Part shown: in pieces, positions 24,904 through 37,281 of the stretch
How the letters are laid out: each line of letters starts with the position of its first letter
Position numbering within the stretch: the first letter of the stretch is position 1
Source of the DNA: Nomia melanderi
Lineage: Eukaryota > Arthropoda > Insecta > Hymenoptera > Halictidae
Direction: 5' to 3'
Length of the DNA stretch: 64,000 nt
Assembly (NCBI RefSeq): GCF_051020985.1
Contig: NW_027475141.1
Coordinates: forward strand, 1,364,001-1,428,000
Notes under the pieces: model-generated
Told to the model about the DNA's origin: nothing
Databases searched by the model: none
Seen by the model: the letters and a program-made list of their open reading frames with translations, nothing else
Made by a program: the position numbers and the translations under genes

Positions 24904-27352
24904 TTTCACCGGAGATATCACCAGATATACATTGGATTTTTCCCTGAGCCTGACAGTCCGGCCCCATGTGTCGATGGTTTTCTCGGCCCCTGCTGATCCG
25001 AGGTCGTTCCCGCTGCACAGATTCATGCGCCAGGGCCTCCTGCAGACAATGCACTTTGATTTATTGCGCCATTTGTAATATCACCCGAGATATCACCAGA
25101 TATATATTGGATTTTTCCTTGACCCTGAGAGTCCGTCCCCATGTGTCGATGGTTTTCTCGGTCCCTCGTGGTCCGAGGTCGATCCCGCTGCACAGATTCA
25201 TGCGCCAGGGCCTCCTACAGACAATGCACTTTGATTTATTGCGCTATCTGTAATAGCACCCGAGATATCACCAGATTTATATTGGATTTTTCTCTGACCC
25301 TGACAGTCCGACACCATGAGACGGTAGTTTTCTCGGCCCCTGGTGGTCCGAGGTCGTTCCCGCTGCACAGACTCATGCGCCAGGGCCTCCTGCAGATAAT
25401 TCACTTTGATTTATTGCGCTATCTCTAATAGCACCCGAGATATCACCAGATATATATTGGATTTTTCCCTGACCCTGACAGTCCGGCCCCATGAGACGGT
25501 GATTTTCTCGGCCCCTGGTGGTCCGAGGTCGATCCCGCTACACAGATTCATGCGCCAAGGCTTCCCGCAGACAATTCACTTTGGTTTATTGCGCTATCTC
25601 TAATAGCACCCGAGATATCACCAGATATATATTGGATTTTTCCCCGACCCTGAGTGTCCGGCCCCATGAGACTGTGGATTTCTCGGCCCCTGATGGTCCG
25701 AGGTCGTTCCCGCTTCACAGATTCATGCGCCAGGGCCTCCTACAGACAATGCACTTTGATGTATTGCGCTATCTGTAATAGCACCCGAGATATCACCAGA
25801 TATATATTGGATTTTTCCCTGACCCTGAGTGTGTGAAACCATGGGACGGTGGTTTTCTCGGCCCCTGGTGGTCCCAGGTCGTTCCCGCTGCACAGATTTA
25901 TGCGCCAGGGCCTCCCACAGACAATGCACTTTGGTTCATTGCGCTATCTCTAATTTCACCAGAGATATCTCCAGATATATATTGGATTTTTCCCTGACCC
26001 TGAGTGTCCGGCCCTATGAGACGGTGGTTTTCGCGGCCCCTGGTGGTCCGAGGTCGTTCCGCTGCAGAGGTTCATGCGCCAGGGCCTCCTATAGATAATT
26101 CACTTTGGTTTATTGCGCTATCTCTAATAGCACCCGAGCTGACACCAGATATATATTGGATTTTTCCCTGACCCTGACAGTCCGGCCCCATGAGACGGTG
26201 ATTTTCTCGGCCCCTGGTGGTCCGAGGTCGATCCCGCTGCACAGATTCATGCACCAGGGCCTCATACAGACAATGCACTTTGATTTATTTCGCTATCTGT
26301 AATAGCACGCGAGATATCACCAGATTTATATTGGATTTTTCCCTGACCCTGACAGCCCGGCCCCATGAGACGGTGGTTTTCTCGGCCCCTGGTGGTCCGA
26401 GGTCGTTCCCGCTGCACAGGTTCATGCGCCAGGGCCTCCTGCAGACAATGCACTTTGGTTTATTGCGCTATCTCTAATAGCAGCCGAGATATCACCAGAT
26501 ATATATTGGATTTTTCCCTGACCCTGACCGTCCGATCCCATGAGACGGTGATTTTCTCGGCCCCTGGTGGTCCGCGGTCGATGCCGCTGCCCAGATTCAT
26601 GCGCCAGGGCCTCCTACAGACAATGCATTTTGATTTATTGCGCTATCTCTAATAGCACCCGAGATATCACCAGATATATATTGGATTTTCCCCTGACCCT
26701 GAGTCTCCGGCCCCATGAGACGGTGGTTTTCTCGGCCCCTAGTGATCCGAGGTCGATCCCGCTGCACAGATTCATGCGCCAGAGCCTCCAACAGACAATG
26801 CACTTTGATTTATTGCGCTATCTATAATAGCACCCGAGATATAACCAGATATATATTGGATTTTTCCCTGACCCTGACAGTTCGGCCCCATGAGACGGTG
26901 ATTTTCTCGGCCCCTGGTGGTCCGCGGTCGATCCCGCTGCACAGATTCATGCGCCAGGGCCTCCAGCAGACAAAGCACTTTGATTTATTGCGCTATCTGT
27001 AATAGCACCCGAGAAATCACCAGATATATATTGGATTTTCCCCTGACCCTGAGTGTCCGGCCCCATGAGACGGTGGTTTTCTCGGCCCCTGGTGGTCCAA
27101 GGTCTTTCCCGCTGGTCAGTTTCATGCGCCAGGGCCTCCTATAGACAATGCACATTGATTTATTGCGCTATCTGTAATAGCACCCGAGATAGCACCAGAT
27201 ATATATTGGATATTTCCCTGACCCTGAGTGTCCGGCCCCATGAGACGGTGGTTTTCTCGGCCCCTGGTGGTCCGAGGTCGTTCCCGATGCACAGATTCAT
27301 GCGCCAGGGCCTCCTACAGACAATGCACTTTGATTTATTGCGCTATCTCTAA

Positions 27353-27875
27353 TTTCACCAGAGATATCACCAGATATATATTGGATTTTTCCCTGACCCT
27401 GAGTGTCCGGCCCCATGAGACGGTGGTTGTCTCGGCCCCTGGTAGTCCGAGGTCGTTCCCGCTGCACAGATTCATGCGACAGGGCCTCCTACAGACAATG
27501 CACTTTGATTTATTGCGCTAACTGTAATAGCACCTGAGATATCACCAGATATATAATGGATTTTCCCCTGACCCTGAGTGCCGGCCCCATGAGACTGTGG
27601 TTTTCTCGGCTCCTGGTGGTCCGAGGTCGTTCCCGCTGCACACATTCATGCGCCAGGGCCTCCTACAGACAATGCACTTTGATTTATCGCGCTATCTGTA
27701 ATAGCACCCGAGATATCACCAGCTATATATTGGATTTTTCCCTGACCCTGAGTGTGCGACCCCATGAGACTGCGGTTTTCTCGGGCCCGGTGGTACGAGG
27801 TCGTTTCCGCTGCATAGATTCATGCGCCAGGGCCTCCTACAGACAATGCACTTTGATTTATTGCGCTATCTGTAA
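27353..27875. repeat. Three-monomer block with two 1-bp losses
   Basis: Matches 28576-29100: TTTCACCAGAG, GGTTGTCTCGG, GCGCTAACTG, CACACATTC, CACCAGCTATAT and GTGCGACCCC recur in order. Two single-base losses (GAGTGCCGGCC and TCGGGCCCGG) are absent from the other copy, so they arose after the duplication or were repaired in the other copy. Confidence 0.82.
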
Positions 27876-28400
27876 CAGCACCCGAGATATCACCAGCTAT
27901 ATATTGGATTTTTCCCTGACCCTCAGTGTGCGACCCCATGGGACGGTGGTTCTCTCGGCCCCTGGTAGTCCGAGGTCGTTCCCGCTGCACAGATTCATGC
28001 GACAGGGCCTCCTACAGACAATGCACTCTGATTTATTGCGCTATCTCTAATAGCACCCGAGATATCACCAGATATATATCGGATTGTTCCCTGACCCTGA
28101 CAGTCCGGCCCCATGAGACGGTGATTTTATCGGCCCCTGGTGGTCCGAGGTCGATCCCGCTGCACAGATTCATGCGCCAGGGCCTCATACAGACAATGCA
28201 CTCTGATTTATTGCGCTATCTGTAATAGCACCCGAGATATCACCTGATATATATTGGATTTTCCCCTGACCCTGAGTGTCCGGCCCCATGAGACTGTGGT
28301 TTTCTCGGCCCCTGGTGATCCGAGATCGTTCCCGCTGCACAGATTCAAGCGCCAGGGCCTCCTGCAAATAATTCACTTTGGTTTATTGCGCTATCTCTAA

Positions 28401-28575
28401 TAGCACCCGAGATATCACCAGATATATATTGGATTTTTCCCCGACCCTGAGTGTCCGGCCCCATGAGACGGTGGTTTTCTCGGCCCCTGGTGGTCCGAGG
28501 TCGTTCCCGCTGCACAGATTCATGCGACAGGGCCTCCTACAGACAATGCACTATGATTTATTGCGCTATCTCTAA
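28401..28575. repeat. Representative A-type monomer
   Basis: This unit differs from the array-wide consensus I built by eye at only three or so positions (CCGACCC for CTGACCC, CGACAG for CGCCAG, CTATG for CTTTG). It shows the A-type linkage of GAGTGTCC, ACGGTGGTTTT and GTCGTTCCC. It is a convenient reference for monomer numbering. Confidence 0.85.
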
Positions 28576-29100
28576 TTTCACCAGAGATATCACCAGATTT
28601 ATATTGGATTTTTCCCTGACCCTGAGTGTCCGGCCCCATGAGACGGTGGTTGTCTCGGCCCCTGGTAGTCCGAGGTCGTTCCCGCTGCACAGATTCATGC
28701 GACAGGGCCTCCTACAGACAATGCACTTTGATTTATTGCGCTAACTGTAATAGCACCTGAGATATCACCAGATATATAATGGATTTTCCCCTGACCCTGA
28801 GTGTCCGGCCCCATGAGACTGTGGTTTTCTCGGCTCCTGGTGGTCCGAGGTCGTTCCCGCTGCACACATTCATGCGCCAGGGCCTCCTACAGACAATGCA
28901 CTTTGATTTATCGCGCTATCTGTAATAGCACCCGAGATATCACCAGCTATATATTGGATTTTTCCCTGACCCTGAGTGTGCGACCCCATGAGACTGCGGT
29001 TTTCTCGGCCCCCGGTGGTACGAGGTCGTTTCCGCTGCATAGATTCATGCGCCAGGGCCTCCTACAGACAATGCACTTTGGCTTATTCCGCTATCTCTAA
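28576..29100. repeat. Three-monomer block, intact copy
   Basis: Full-length partner of 27353-27875, 1223 bp downstream (seven monomers less two bases). Confidence 0.82.
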
Positions 29101-29800
29101 TAGGACCCGAGATATCAACAGATATATATTGGACTTTTCCCTGACCCTGAGTGTCCGGCCCCATGAGACGGTGGTTTTCTCGGCCTCTGGTGGTCCGAGG
29201 TCGTTCCCGCTACACAGATTCATGCGACAGGGAATCCTACAGACAATGCACTTTGATTTATTGCGCTATCTGTAACAGCACCCGAGATATCACCAGATAT
29301 ATATTGGATTTTCCCCTGACCCTGAGTGTCCGGCCCCATGAGACGGTGGTTTTCTCGGCCCCTGGTGGACCAAGGTCTTTCCCGCTGGCCAGTTTCATGC
29401 GCCAGGGCCTCCTACAGACAATGCACATTGATTTATTGCGCTATCTGTAATAGCACCCGAAATAGCACCACATATATATTGGATATTTCCCTGACCCTGA
29501 GTGTCCGGCCCCATGAGACGGTGGTTTTCTCGGCCGCTGGTGGTCCGAGGTCGTTCCCGCTGGCCGGATTCATGCGCCAGGGCCTCCTACAGACAATGCA
29601 CTTTGATCTATTGCGCTATCTGCAATAGCACCCGAGATATCACCAGATATATATTGGATTTTTCCCTGACCCTGAGTGTCGGGCCCCATGTGTCGGTGGT
29701 TTTCTCGGCCCGTGGTGGTCCGAGATCGTTGCCGCTGCCCGGATTCATGTGCCAGGGCTTCCTGCAGACAATTCACTTTGGTTTATTGCGCTATCTGTAA

Positions 29801-29975
29801 TAGAACCCGAGATATCACCAGATATATGCTGGATTTTTACATGACGTTGGGTGACGAATACCGAAGATCTGTAATTTTATCGGCCCCTGGTGGTCCGAGG
29901 TCGTTCCAGCTGCACAGATTCATGCGCCAGGGCCTCCTACAGACAATGCACTTTGATTTATTGCGCTATCTGTAA
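29801..29975. repeat. D-type monomer
   Basis: ACGTTGGGTGACGAATACCG and TAATTTTATCGG are private marks shared only with 33479 and 36457. Confidence 0.85.
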
Positions 29976-30325
29976 TAGCACCCGAAATATCACCAGATAT
30001 ATGCTGGATTTTTCCCTGACCCTGAGTGTCCGGCCCCAAGTGTCGGTGATTTTCTCGGCCCCTGGTGGTCCGAGGTCGTTCCTGCTGCACAGATGCATGC
30101 GCCAGGGCCTCCAGCAGACAATGCACTTTGGTTTATCGCGCTATCTGTAATAGCACCCGAGATATCATCAGATGCATCCTGGATTTTTATATGACCTTGG
30201 GTGTCCGGCCCCATGTGTCGGTGGTTTTCTCGGCCCCTGGTGGTCCGAGGTCGTTCCCGGTGCACAGATTCATGCGCCAGGGCCTCCTGCAGATAATTCA
30301 CTTTGATTTTGTGCGCTATCTTTAA
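29976..30325. repeat. Two D-derived chimeric monomers
   Basis: The first unit has ATGCTGGATTTTTCCCTGAC and CCCCAAGTGTCGGTGATT. The second has GATGCATCCTGG, TTATATGACCTTGGGTGTCC, joining a D-type 5' block to an A/C-type GTCCGGCCCCATGTGTCGG. Exact copies occur at 33654-34003 and 36632-36981. Confidence 0.78.
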
Positions 30326-31025
30326 GAGCACCCGAGATATCACCAGATATATATTGAATTTTTCCCTGACCCTGAGTGTCCGGCCCCATGTGTCGGTGGT
30401 TTTCTCGGCCCCTGGTCATCCGAGGTCGATCCCGCTGCACAGATTCATGCGCCAGGGCCTCCTACAGACAATGCACTTTGATGTATTGGGCTATCTCTAA
30501 TAGCACCCGAGATATCACCAGATATATATATGATTTTTCCATGACCCTGACAGTCCGGCCACATGTGTCGATGGTTTTCTCGGCCCCTCGTGGTCCGAGG
30601 TCGATCCCGCTGCACAGATTCATGCACCAGGGCCCCCTGCAGATAATTCACTTTGATTTATTGCGCTATCTCTAATAGCACCCGAGATATCATCAGATAT
30701 GTATTGGATTTTTCCCTGACCCTGACAGTCTGGCCCCATGTGCCGATGGTTTTCTCGGCCCCTGGTGGTTCGAGGTCGATCCCGCTGCACAGATTCATGC
30801 GCCAGGGCATCCTGCAGATAATTCACATTGGTTTATTGCGCTATCTCTAATGGCACCCGAGATATCACCAGATATATATTGGATTTTTCCCTGCCCCTGG
30901 CAGTCCGGCCCCATGTGTCGATGGTCCTCTCGGTCCCTCGTGGTCCGACGTCGATCCCGCTGAACAGATTCATGCGCCAGGGCTTCCTGCAGACAATTCA
31001 CTTTGGTGTATTGCTCTATCTGTAA

Positions 31026-31200
31026 TAGCACCCGAGATATCACTAGATATATGCTAGATTTTTACATGACCTTGGGTGACGGATTCCGAATATCTGTAAT
31101 TTTCTCGGCGCTTGGTGGTCCGAGGTCGATCCCGCTGCACGCATTCATGCGCCAGGGCCTCCTGCAGATAATTCACTTGGGTTTTTTGCGCTATCTCTAA
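31026..31200. repeat. D-type monomer
   Basis: CACTAGATATATGCTAGATT and TCGGCGCTTGG are marks shared with 37682 and 38032; ends CACTTGGGTTTTTTGCGC, as 38032 does. Confidence 0.85.
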
Positions 31201-33478
31201 TAGCACCCGAGATATCACCAGATATATATTGGATTTTTCCCTGACCCTGTGTGTCCGGCCCCATGAGACGGTGGTTTTCTCGGCCTCTGGTGGTCCGAGG
31301 TCGTTCCCGCTACACAGATTCATGCGTCAGGGAATCCTACAGACAATGCACTTTGATTTATTGCGCTATCTGTAATAGCACCCGAGATATCACCCGATAT
31401 AAATTGGATTTTTCCCTGACCCTGTGTGTCCGGGCCCCTTAGAGTCGGTGGTTTTCTCGGCCCCTGGTGGTCGGAGGTCGTTGCCGCTTCACAGATTCAT
31501 GCGCGAAGGCTTCCCGCAGACAATGCACTTTGATTTATTGCGCTATCTCAAATAGCACCCGCGATATCACCAGATATATAATGGATTTTTCCCTGACCCT
31601 GACAGTCCGGCTCCATGAGACGGTGGTTTTCTCGGCCCCTGGTGGTCCGAGGTCGTTCCCGCTGAACAGACTCATACGCCAGGGCCTCCTACAGACAATG
31701 AACTTTGATTTATTGCGCTATCTGTAATAGCACCCGAGCTATCACCAGATATATATTGGATTTTTCCCTGACCCTGAGTGTCCGGCAACATGAGACTGTG
31801 GTTTTCTCGGCCCCTGGTGGTCCGAGGTCGTTCCCGCTGCACAGATTCATGCGCCAGGGCCTCCTACAGACAATGCAGTTTGATTTATTGCGCTATCTGT
31901 AATAGCACCCGAGATATCACCAGATATATATTGGATTTTTCCCTGACCCTGAGTGTCCGGCGCCATGAGACGGTGGTTTTCTCGGCCCCTGGTGGTCCGA
32001 GGTCGTTCCCGCTGCCCAGATTCATGCGCCAGGGCCTCCTGCAAATAATTCACTTTGGTTTATTGCGCTACCTCTAATAGCACCCGAGATATCACCAGAT
32101 ATATATTGAATTTTCCCCTGACTCTCAGTGTCCGGCCCCATGAGACTGTGGCTTTCTCGGCCCCTGGTGGTCCGAGGTCGTTCCCGCTGCACAGATTCAT
32201 GCGCCAGGGCCTCCTACAGACTATGCACTTTGATTTATTGCGCTATCTGTAATAGCACCCGAGATATCACCCGATATATATTGGATTTTTCCCTGACCCT
32301 GAGTGTCCGGCCCCATGAGACGGTGGTTTTCTCGGCCCCTGGTGGTCCGAGGTCGTTCCCGCTGCACAGATTCATGCGCCAGGACCTCCTGCAGATGATT
32401 CACTTTGGTTTATTGCGCTATCTCTAATAGCACCCGAGATATCACCAGATATATATTGGATTTTTCCCTGACCCTGTGTGTCCGGCCCCATGAGACTGTG
32501 GTTTTCTCGGCCACTGGTGGTCCGAGGTCGTACCCGCTGCCCAGATTCATGTGCCAGGGCCTCCTGCAGATAATTCACTTTGGCTTATTGCGCTATCTCT
32601 AATAGGACCCGAGATATCAACAGATATATATTGGATTTTTCCCTGACGCTGAGTGTCCGGCCCCATGAGACGGTGGTTTTCTCGGCCTCTGGTGGTCCGA
32701 GGTCGTTCCCGCTACACAGATTCATGCGTCAGGGAAATTCTACAGACAATGCACTTTGATTTATTGCGCTATCTGTAATAGCACCCGAGATATCACCAGA
32801 TATATATTGGATTTTTCCTTAACCCTGACAGTCCGGCCACATGTGTCAATGGTTTTCTCGGCCCCTGGTGGTCCGAGGTCGTACCCGCTGCCCAGATTCA
32901 TGTGCCAGGGCCTCCTGCAGATAATTCACTTTGGCTTATTGCGCTATCTCTAATAGGACCCGAGATATCACCAGATATATATTGGATTTTCCCCTGACCC
33001 TGAGTGTCCGGCCCCATGAGACGGTGGTTTTCTCGGCCCCTGGTGGTCCAAGGTCTTTCCCGCTGGCCAGTTTCATGCGCCAGGGCCTCCTACAGACAAT
33101 GCACATTGATTTATTGCGCTATCTGTAATAGCACCCGAGATAGCACCACATATATATTGGATATTTCCCTGACCCTGAGTGTCCGGCCCCATGAGACGGT
33201 GGTTTTCTCGGCCGCTGGTGGTCCGAGGTCGTTCCCGCTGGCCGGATTCATGCGCCAGGGCCTCCTACGGACAATGCACTTTGATCTATTGCGCTATCTG
33301 CAATAGCATCCGAGATATCACCAGATATATATTGGATTTTTCCCTGACCCTGAGTGTCGGGCCCCATGTGTCGGTGGTTTTCTCGGCCCGTGGTGGTCCG
33401 AGGTCGTTGCCGCTGCCCGGATTCATGTGCCAGGGCTTCCTGCAGACAATTCACTTTGGTTTATTGCGCTATCTGTAA

Positions 33479-33653
33479 TAGAACCCGAGATATCACCAGA
33501 TATATGCTGGATTTTTACATGACGTTGGGTGACGAATACCGAAGATCTGTAATTTTATCGGCCCCTGGTGGTCCGAGGTCGTTCCAGCTGCACAGATTCA
33601 TGCGCCAGGGCCTCCTACAGACAATGCACTTTGATTTATTGCGCTATCTGTAA
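33479..33653. repeat. D-type monomer, copy of 29801
   Basis: Same private marks as 29801, at 3678 bp distance, inside the 17-monomer repeat. Confidence 0.85.
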
Positions 33654-34003
33654 TAGCACCCGAAATATCACCAGATATATGCTGGATTTTTCCCTGACCC
33701 TGAGTGTCCGGCCCCAAGTGTCGGTGATTTTCTCGGCCCCTGGTGGTCCGAGGTCGTTCCTGCTGCACAGATGCATGCGCCAGGGCCTCCAGCAGACAAT
33801 GCACTTTGGTTTATCGCGCTATCTGTAATAGCACCCGAGATATCATCAGATGCATCCTGGATTTTTATATGACCTTGGGTGTCCGGCCCCATGTGTCGGT
33901 GGTTTTCTCGGCCCCTGGTGGTCCGAGGTCGTTCCCGGTGCACAGATTCATGCGCCAGGGCCTCCTGCAGATAATTCACTTTGATTTTGTGCGCTATCTT
34001 TAA
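33654..34003. repeat. Copy of D-derived pair 29976-30325
   Basis: Every signature of the 29976 pair is repeated; encoded frames across the pair are identical in both copies. Confidence 0.8.
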
Positions 34004-34178
34004 GAGCACCCGAGATATCACCAGATATATATTGAATTTTTCCCTGACCCTGAGTGTCCGGCCCCATGTGTCGGTGGTTTTCTCGGCCCCTGGTCATCCG
34101 AGGTCGATCCCGCTGCACAGATTCATGCGCCAGGGCCTCCTACAGACAATGCACTTTGATGTATTGGGCTATCTCTAA

Positions 34179-34353
34179 TAGCACCCGAGATATCACCAGA
34201 TATATATATGATTTTTCCATGACCCTGACAGTCCGGCCACATGTGTCGATGGTTTTCTCGGCCCCTCGTGGTCCGAGGTCGATCCCGCTGCACAGATTCA
34301 TGCGCCAGAGCCTCCAACAGACAATGCACTTTGATTTATTGCGCTATCTGTAA
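34179..34353. repeat. Chimeric junction monomer
   Basis: Its 5' part equals 30501 and 37157 (ATATATATGATTTTTCCATG). Its 3' part (GCCAGAGCCTCCAACAGAC) equals unit 26653. The next unit jumps to the partner of 31376, so four monomers present in the first copy (30676-31375) are absent here. Confidence 0.85.
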
Positions 34354-36456
34354 TAGCACCCGAGATATCACCCGATATAAATTGGATTTTTCCCTGACCC
34401 TGTGTGTCCGGGCCCCTTAGAGTCGGTGGTTTTCTCGGCCCCTGGTGGTCGGAGGTCGTTGCCGCTTCACAGATTCATGCGCGAAGGCTTCCCGCAGACA
34501 ATGCACTTTGATTTATTGCGCTATCTCAAATAGCACCCGCGATATCACCAGATATATAATGGATTTTTCCCTGACCCTGACAGTCCGGCTCCATGAGACG
34601 GTGGTTTTCTCGGCCCCTGGTGGTCCGAGGTCGTTCCCGCTGAACAGACTCATACGCCAGGGCCTCCTACAGACAATGAACTTTGATTTATTGCGCTATC
34701 TGTAATAGCACCCGAGCTATCACCAGATATATATTGGATTTTTCCCTGACCCTGAGTGTCCGGCAACATGAGACTGTGGTTTTCTCGGCCCCTGGTGGTC
34801 CGAGGTCGTTCCCGCTGCACAGATTCATGCGCCAGGGCCTCCTACAGACAATGCAGTTTGATTTATTGCGCTATCTGTAATAGCACCCGAGATATCACCA
34901 GATATATATTGGATTTTTCCCTGACCCTGAGTGTCCGGCGCCATGAGACGGTGGTTTTCTCGGCCCCTGGTGGTCCGAGGTCGTTCCCGCTGCCCAGATT
35001 CATGCGCCAGGGCCTCCTGCAAATAATTCACTTTGGTTTATTGCGCTACCTCTAATAGCACCCGAGATATCACCAGATATATATTGAATTTTCCCCTGAC
35101 TCTCAGTGTCCGGCCCCATGAGACTGTGGCTTTCTCGGCCCCTGGTGGTCCGAGGTCGTTCCCGCTGCACAGATTCATGCGCCAGGGCCTCCTACAGACT
35201 ATGCACTTTGATTTATTGCGCTATCTGTAATAGCACCCGAGATATCACCCGATATATATTGGATTTTTCCCTGACCCTGAGTGTCCGGCCCCATGAGACG
35301 GTGGTTTTCTCGGCCCCTGGTGGTCCGAGGTCGTTCCCGCTGCACAGATTCATGCGCCAGGACCTCCTGCAGATGATTCACTTTGGTTTATTGCGCTATC
35401 TCTAATAGCACCCGAGATATCACCAGATATATATTGGATTTTTCCCTGACCCTGTGTGTCCGGCCCCATGAGACTGTGGTTTTCTCGGCCACTGGTGGTC
35501 CGAGGTCGTACCCGCTGCCCAGATTCATGTGCCAGGGCCTCCTGCAGATAATTCACTTTGGCTTATTGCGCTATCTCTAATAGGACCCGAGATATCAACA
35601 GATATATATTGGATTTTTCCCTGACGCTGAGTGTCCGGCCCCATGAGACGGTGGTTTTCTCGGCCTCTGGTGGTCCGAGGTCGTTCCCGCTACACAGATT
35701 CATGCGTCAGGGAAATTCTACAGACAATGCACTTTGATTTATTGCGCTATCTGTAATAGCACCCGAGATATCACCAGATATATATTGGATTTTTCCTTAA
35801 CCCTGACAGTCCGGCCACATGTGTCAATGGTTTTCTCGGCCCCTGGTGGTCCGAGGTCGTACCCGCTGCCCAGATTCATGTGCCAGGGCCTCCTGCAGAT
35901 AATTCACTTTGGCTTATTGCGCTATCTCTAATAGGACCCGAGATATCACCAGATATATATTGGATTTTCCCCTGACCCTGAGTGTCCGGCCCCATGAGAC
36001 GGTGGTTTTCTCGGCCCCTGGTGGTCCAAGGTCTTTCCCGCTGGCCAGTTTCATGCGCCAGGGCCTCCTACAGACAATGCACATTGATTTATTGCGCTAT
36101 CTGTAATAGCACCCGAGATAGCACCACATATATATTGGATATTTCCCTGACCCTGAGTGTCCGGCCCCATGAGACGGTGGTTTTCTCGGCCGCTGGTGGT
36201 CCGAGGTCGTTCCCGCTGGCCGGATTCATGCGCCAGGGCCTCCTACGGACAATGCACTTTGATCTATTGCGCTATCTGCAATAGCACCCGAGATATCACC
36301 AGATATATATTGGATTTTTCCCTGACCCTGAGTGTCGGGCCCCATGTGTCGGTGGTTTTCTCGGCCCGTGGTGGTCCGAGGTCGTTGCCGCTGCCCGGAT
36401 TCATGTGCCAGGGCTTCCTGCAGACAATTCACTTTGGTTTATTGCGCTATCTGTAA

Positions 36457-36631
36457 TAGAACCCGAGATATCACCAGATATATGCTGGATTTTTACATGA
36501 CGTTGGGTGACGAATACCGAAGATCTGTAATTTTATCGGCCCCTGGTGGTCCGAGGTCGTTCCAGCTGCACAGATTCATGCGCCAGGGCCTCCTACAGAC
36601 AATGCACTTTGATTTATTGCGCTATCTGTAA
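36457..36631. repeat. D-type monomer, copy of 33479
   Basis: Same private marks as 33479, at 2978 bp distance. Confidence 0.85.
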
Positions 36632-36981
36632 TAGCACCCGAAATATCACCAGATATATGCTGGATTTTTCCCTGACCCTGAGTGTCCGGCCCCAAGTGTC
36701 GGTGATTTTCTCGGCCCCTGGTGGTCCGAGGTCGTTCCTGCTGCACAGATGCATGCGCCAGGGCCTCCAGCAGACAATGCACTTTGGTTTATCGCGCTAT
36801 CTGTAATAGCACCCGAGATATCATCAGATGCATCCTGGATTTTTATATGACCTTGGGTGTCCGGCCCCATGTGTCGGTGGTTTTCTCGGCCCCTGGTGGT
36901 CCGAGGTCGTTCCCGGTGCACAGATTCATGCGCCAGGGCCTCCTGCAGATAATTCACTTTGATTTTGTGCGCTATCTTTAA
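36632..36981. repeat. Third copy of D-derived pair
   Basis: Matches 33654-34003 at 2978 bp distance with no difference seen. Confidence 0.8.
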
Positions 36982-37281
36982 GAGCACCCGAGATATCACC
37001 AGATATATATTGAATTTTTCCCTGACCCTGAGTGTCCGGCCCCATGTGTCGGTGGTTTTCTCGGCCCCTGGTCATCCGAGGTCGATCCCGCTGCACAGAT
37101 TCATGCGCCAGGGCCTCCTACAGACAATGCACTTTGATGTATTGGGCTATCTCTAATAGCACCCGAGATATCACCAGATATATATATGATTTTTCCATGA
37201 CCCTGACAGTCCGGCCACATGTGTCGATGGTTTTCTCGGCCCCTCGTGGTCCGAGGTCGATCCCGCTGCACAGATTCATGC

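Larger units (their letters stand above)
29276..30625. repeat. 17/21-monomer repeat, first copy of the shared block
   Basis: Corresponds to 32954-34303 at 3678 bp and to 35932-37281 at 6656 bp. The first three units show a handful of differences from the later copies; the rest appears identical. Beyond 30625 this copy goes on to match 37282-37826, but not the middle copy. Confidence 0.88.
31339..34303. repeat. 17-monomer tandem duplication, copy 1 (2978-bp period)
   Basis: A 2965-bp tract repeated at 34317-37281. It includes a 177-bp unit (31376, CCCCTTAGAGTCGG) and a 176-bp unit (32603, GGGAAATTCTAC), both repeated in copy 2, which explains the 2978-bp period (17 x 175 + 3). One difference was seen, in unit 33304 (CATCCGAG against CACCCGAG). 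Confidence 0.92.
34317..37281. repeat. 17-monomer tandem duplication, copy 2
   Basis: Carries the same odd-length units at 34354 and 35581. The match to copy 1 ends at CATGC, where copy 1 reads GCCAGAGCC and copy 2 ACCAGGGCC. Confidence 0.92.

Noticed and set aside
27556..28050. 164-codon open frame on the + strand, the longest in the window
   Set aside because: It runs over three satellite units only because two single-base losses (near 27580 and 27784) shift the frame past the usual stops. Its translation is the same satellite-derived text as elsewhere.
30676..30850. tRNA- or SINE-like origin, from GGTTCGAGGTC resembling a Pol III B box
   Set aside because: It occurs only in a few variant units (the consensus reads GGTCCGAGGTC), the last base of the B-box core does not fit, no A box or cloverleaf was found, and each unit carries T4-T5 runs that would end Pol III transcription.
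31376..31552. Insertion site of a mobile element at CCCCTTAGAGTCGG
   Set aside because: Only two extra bases relative to normal units; a small indel explains it.
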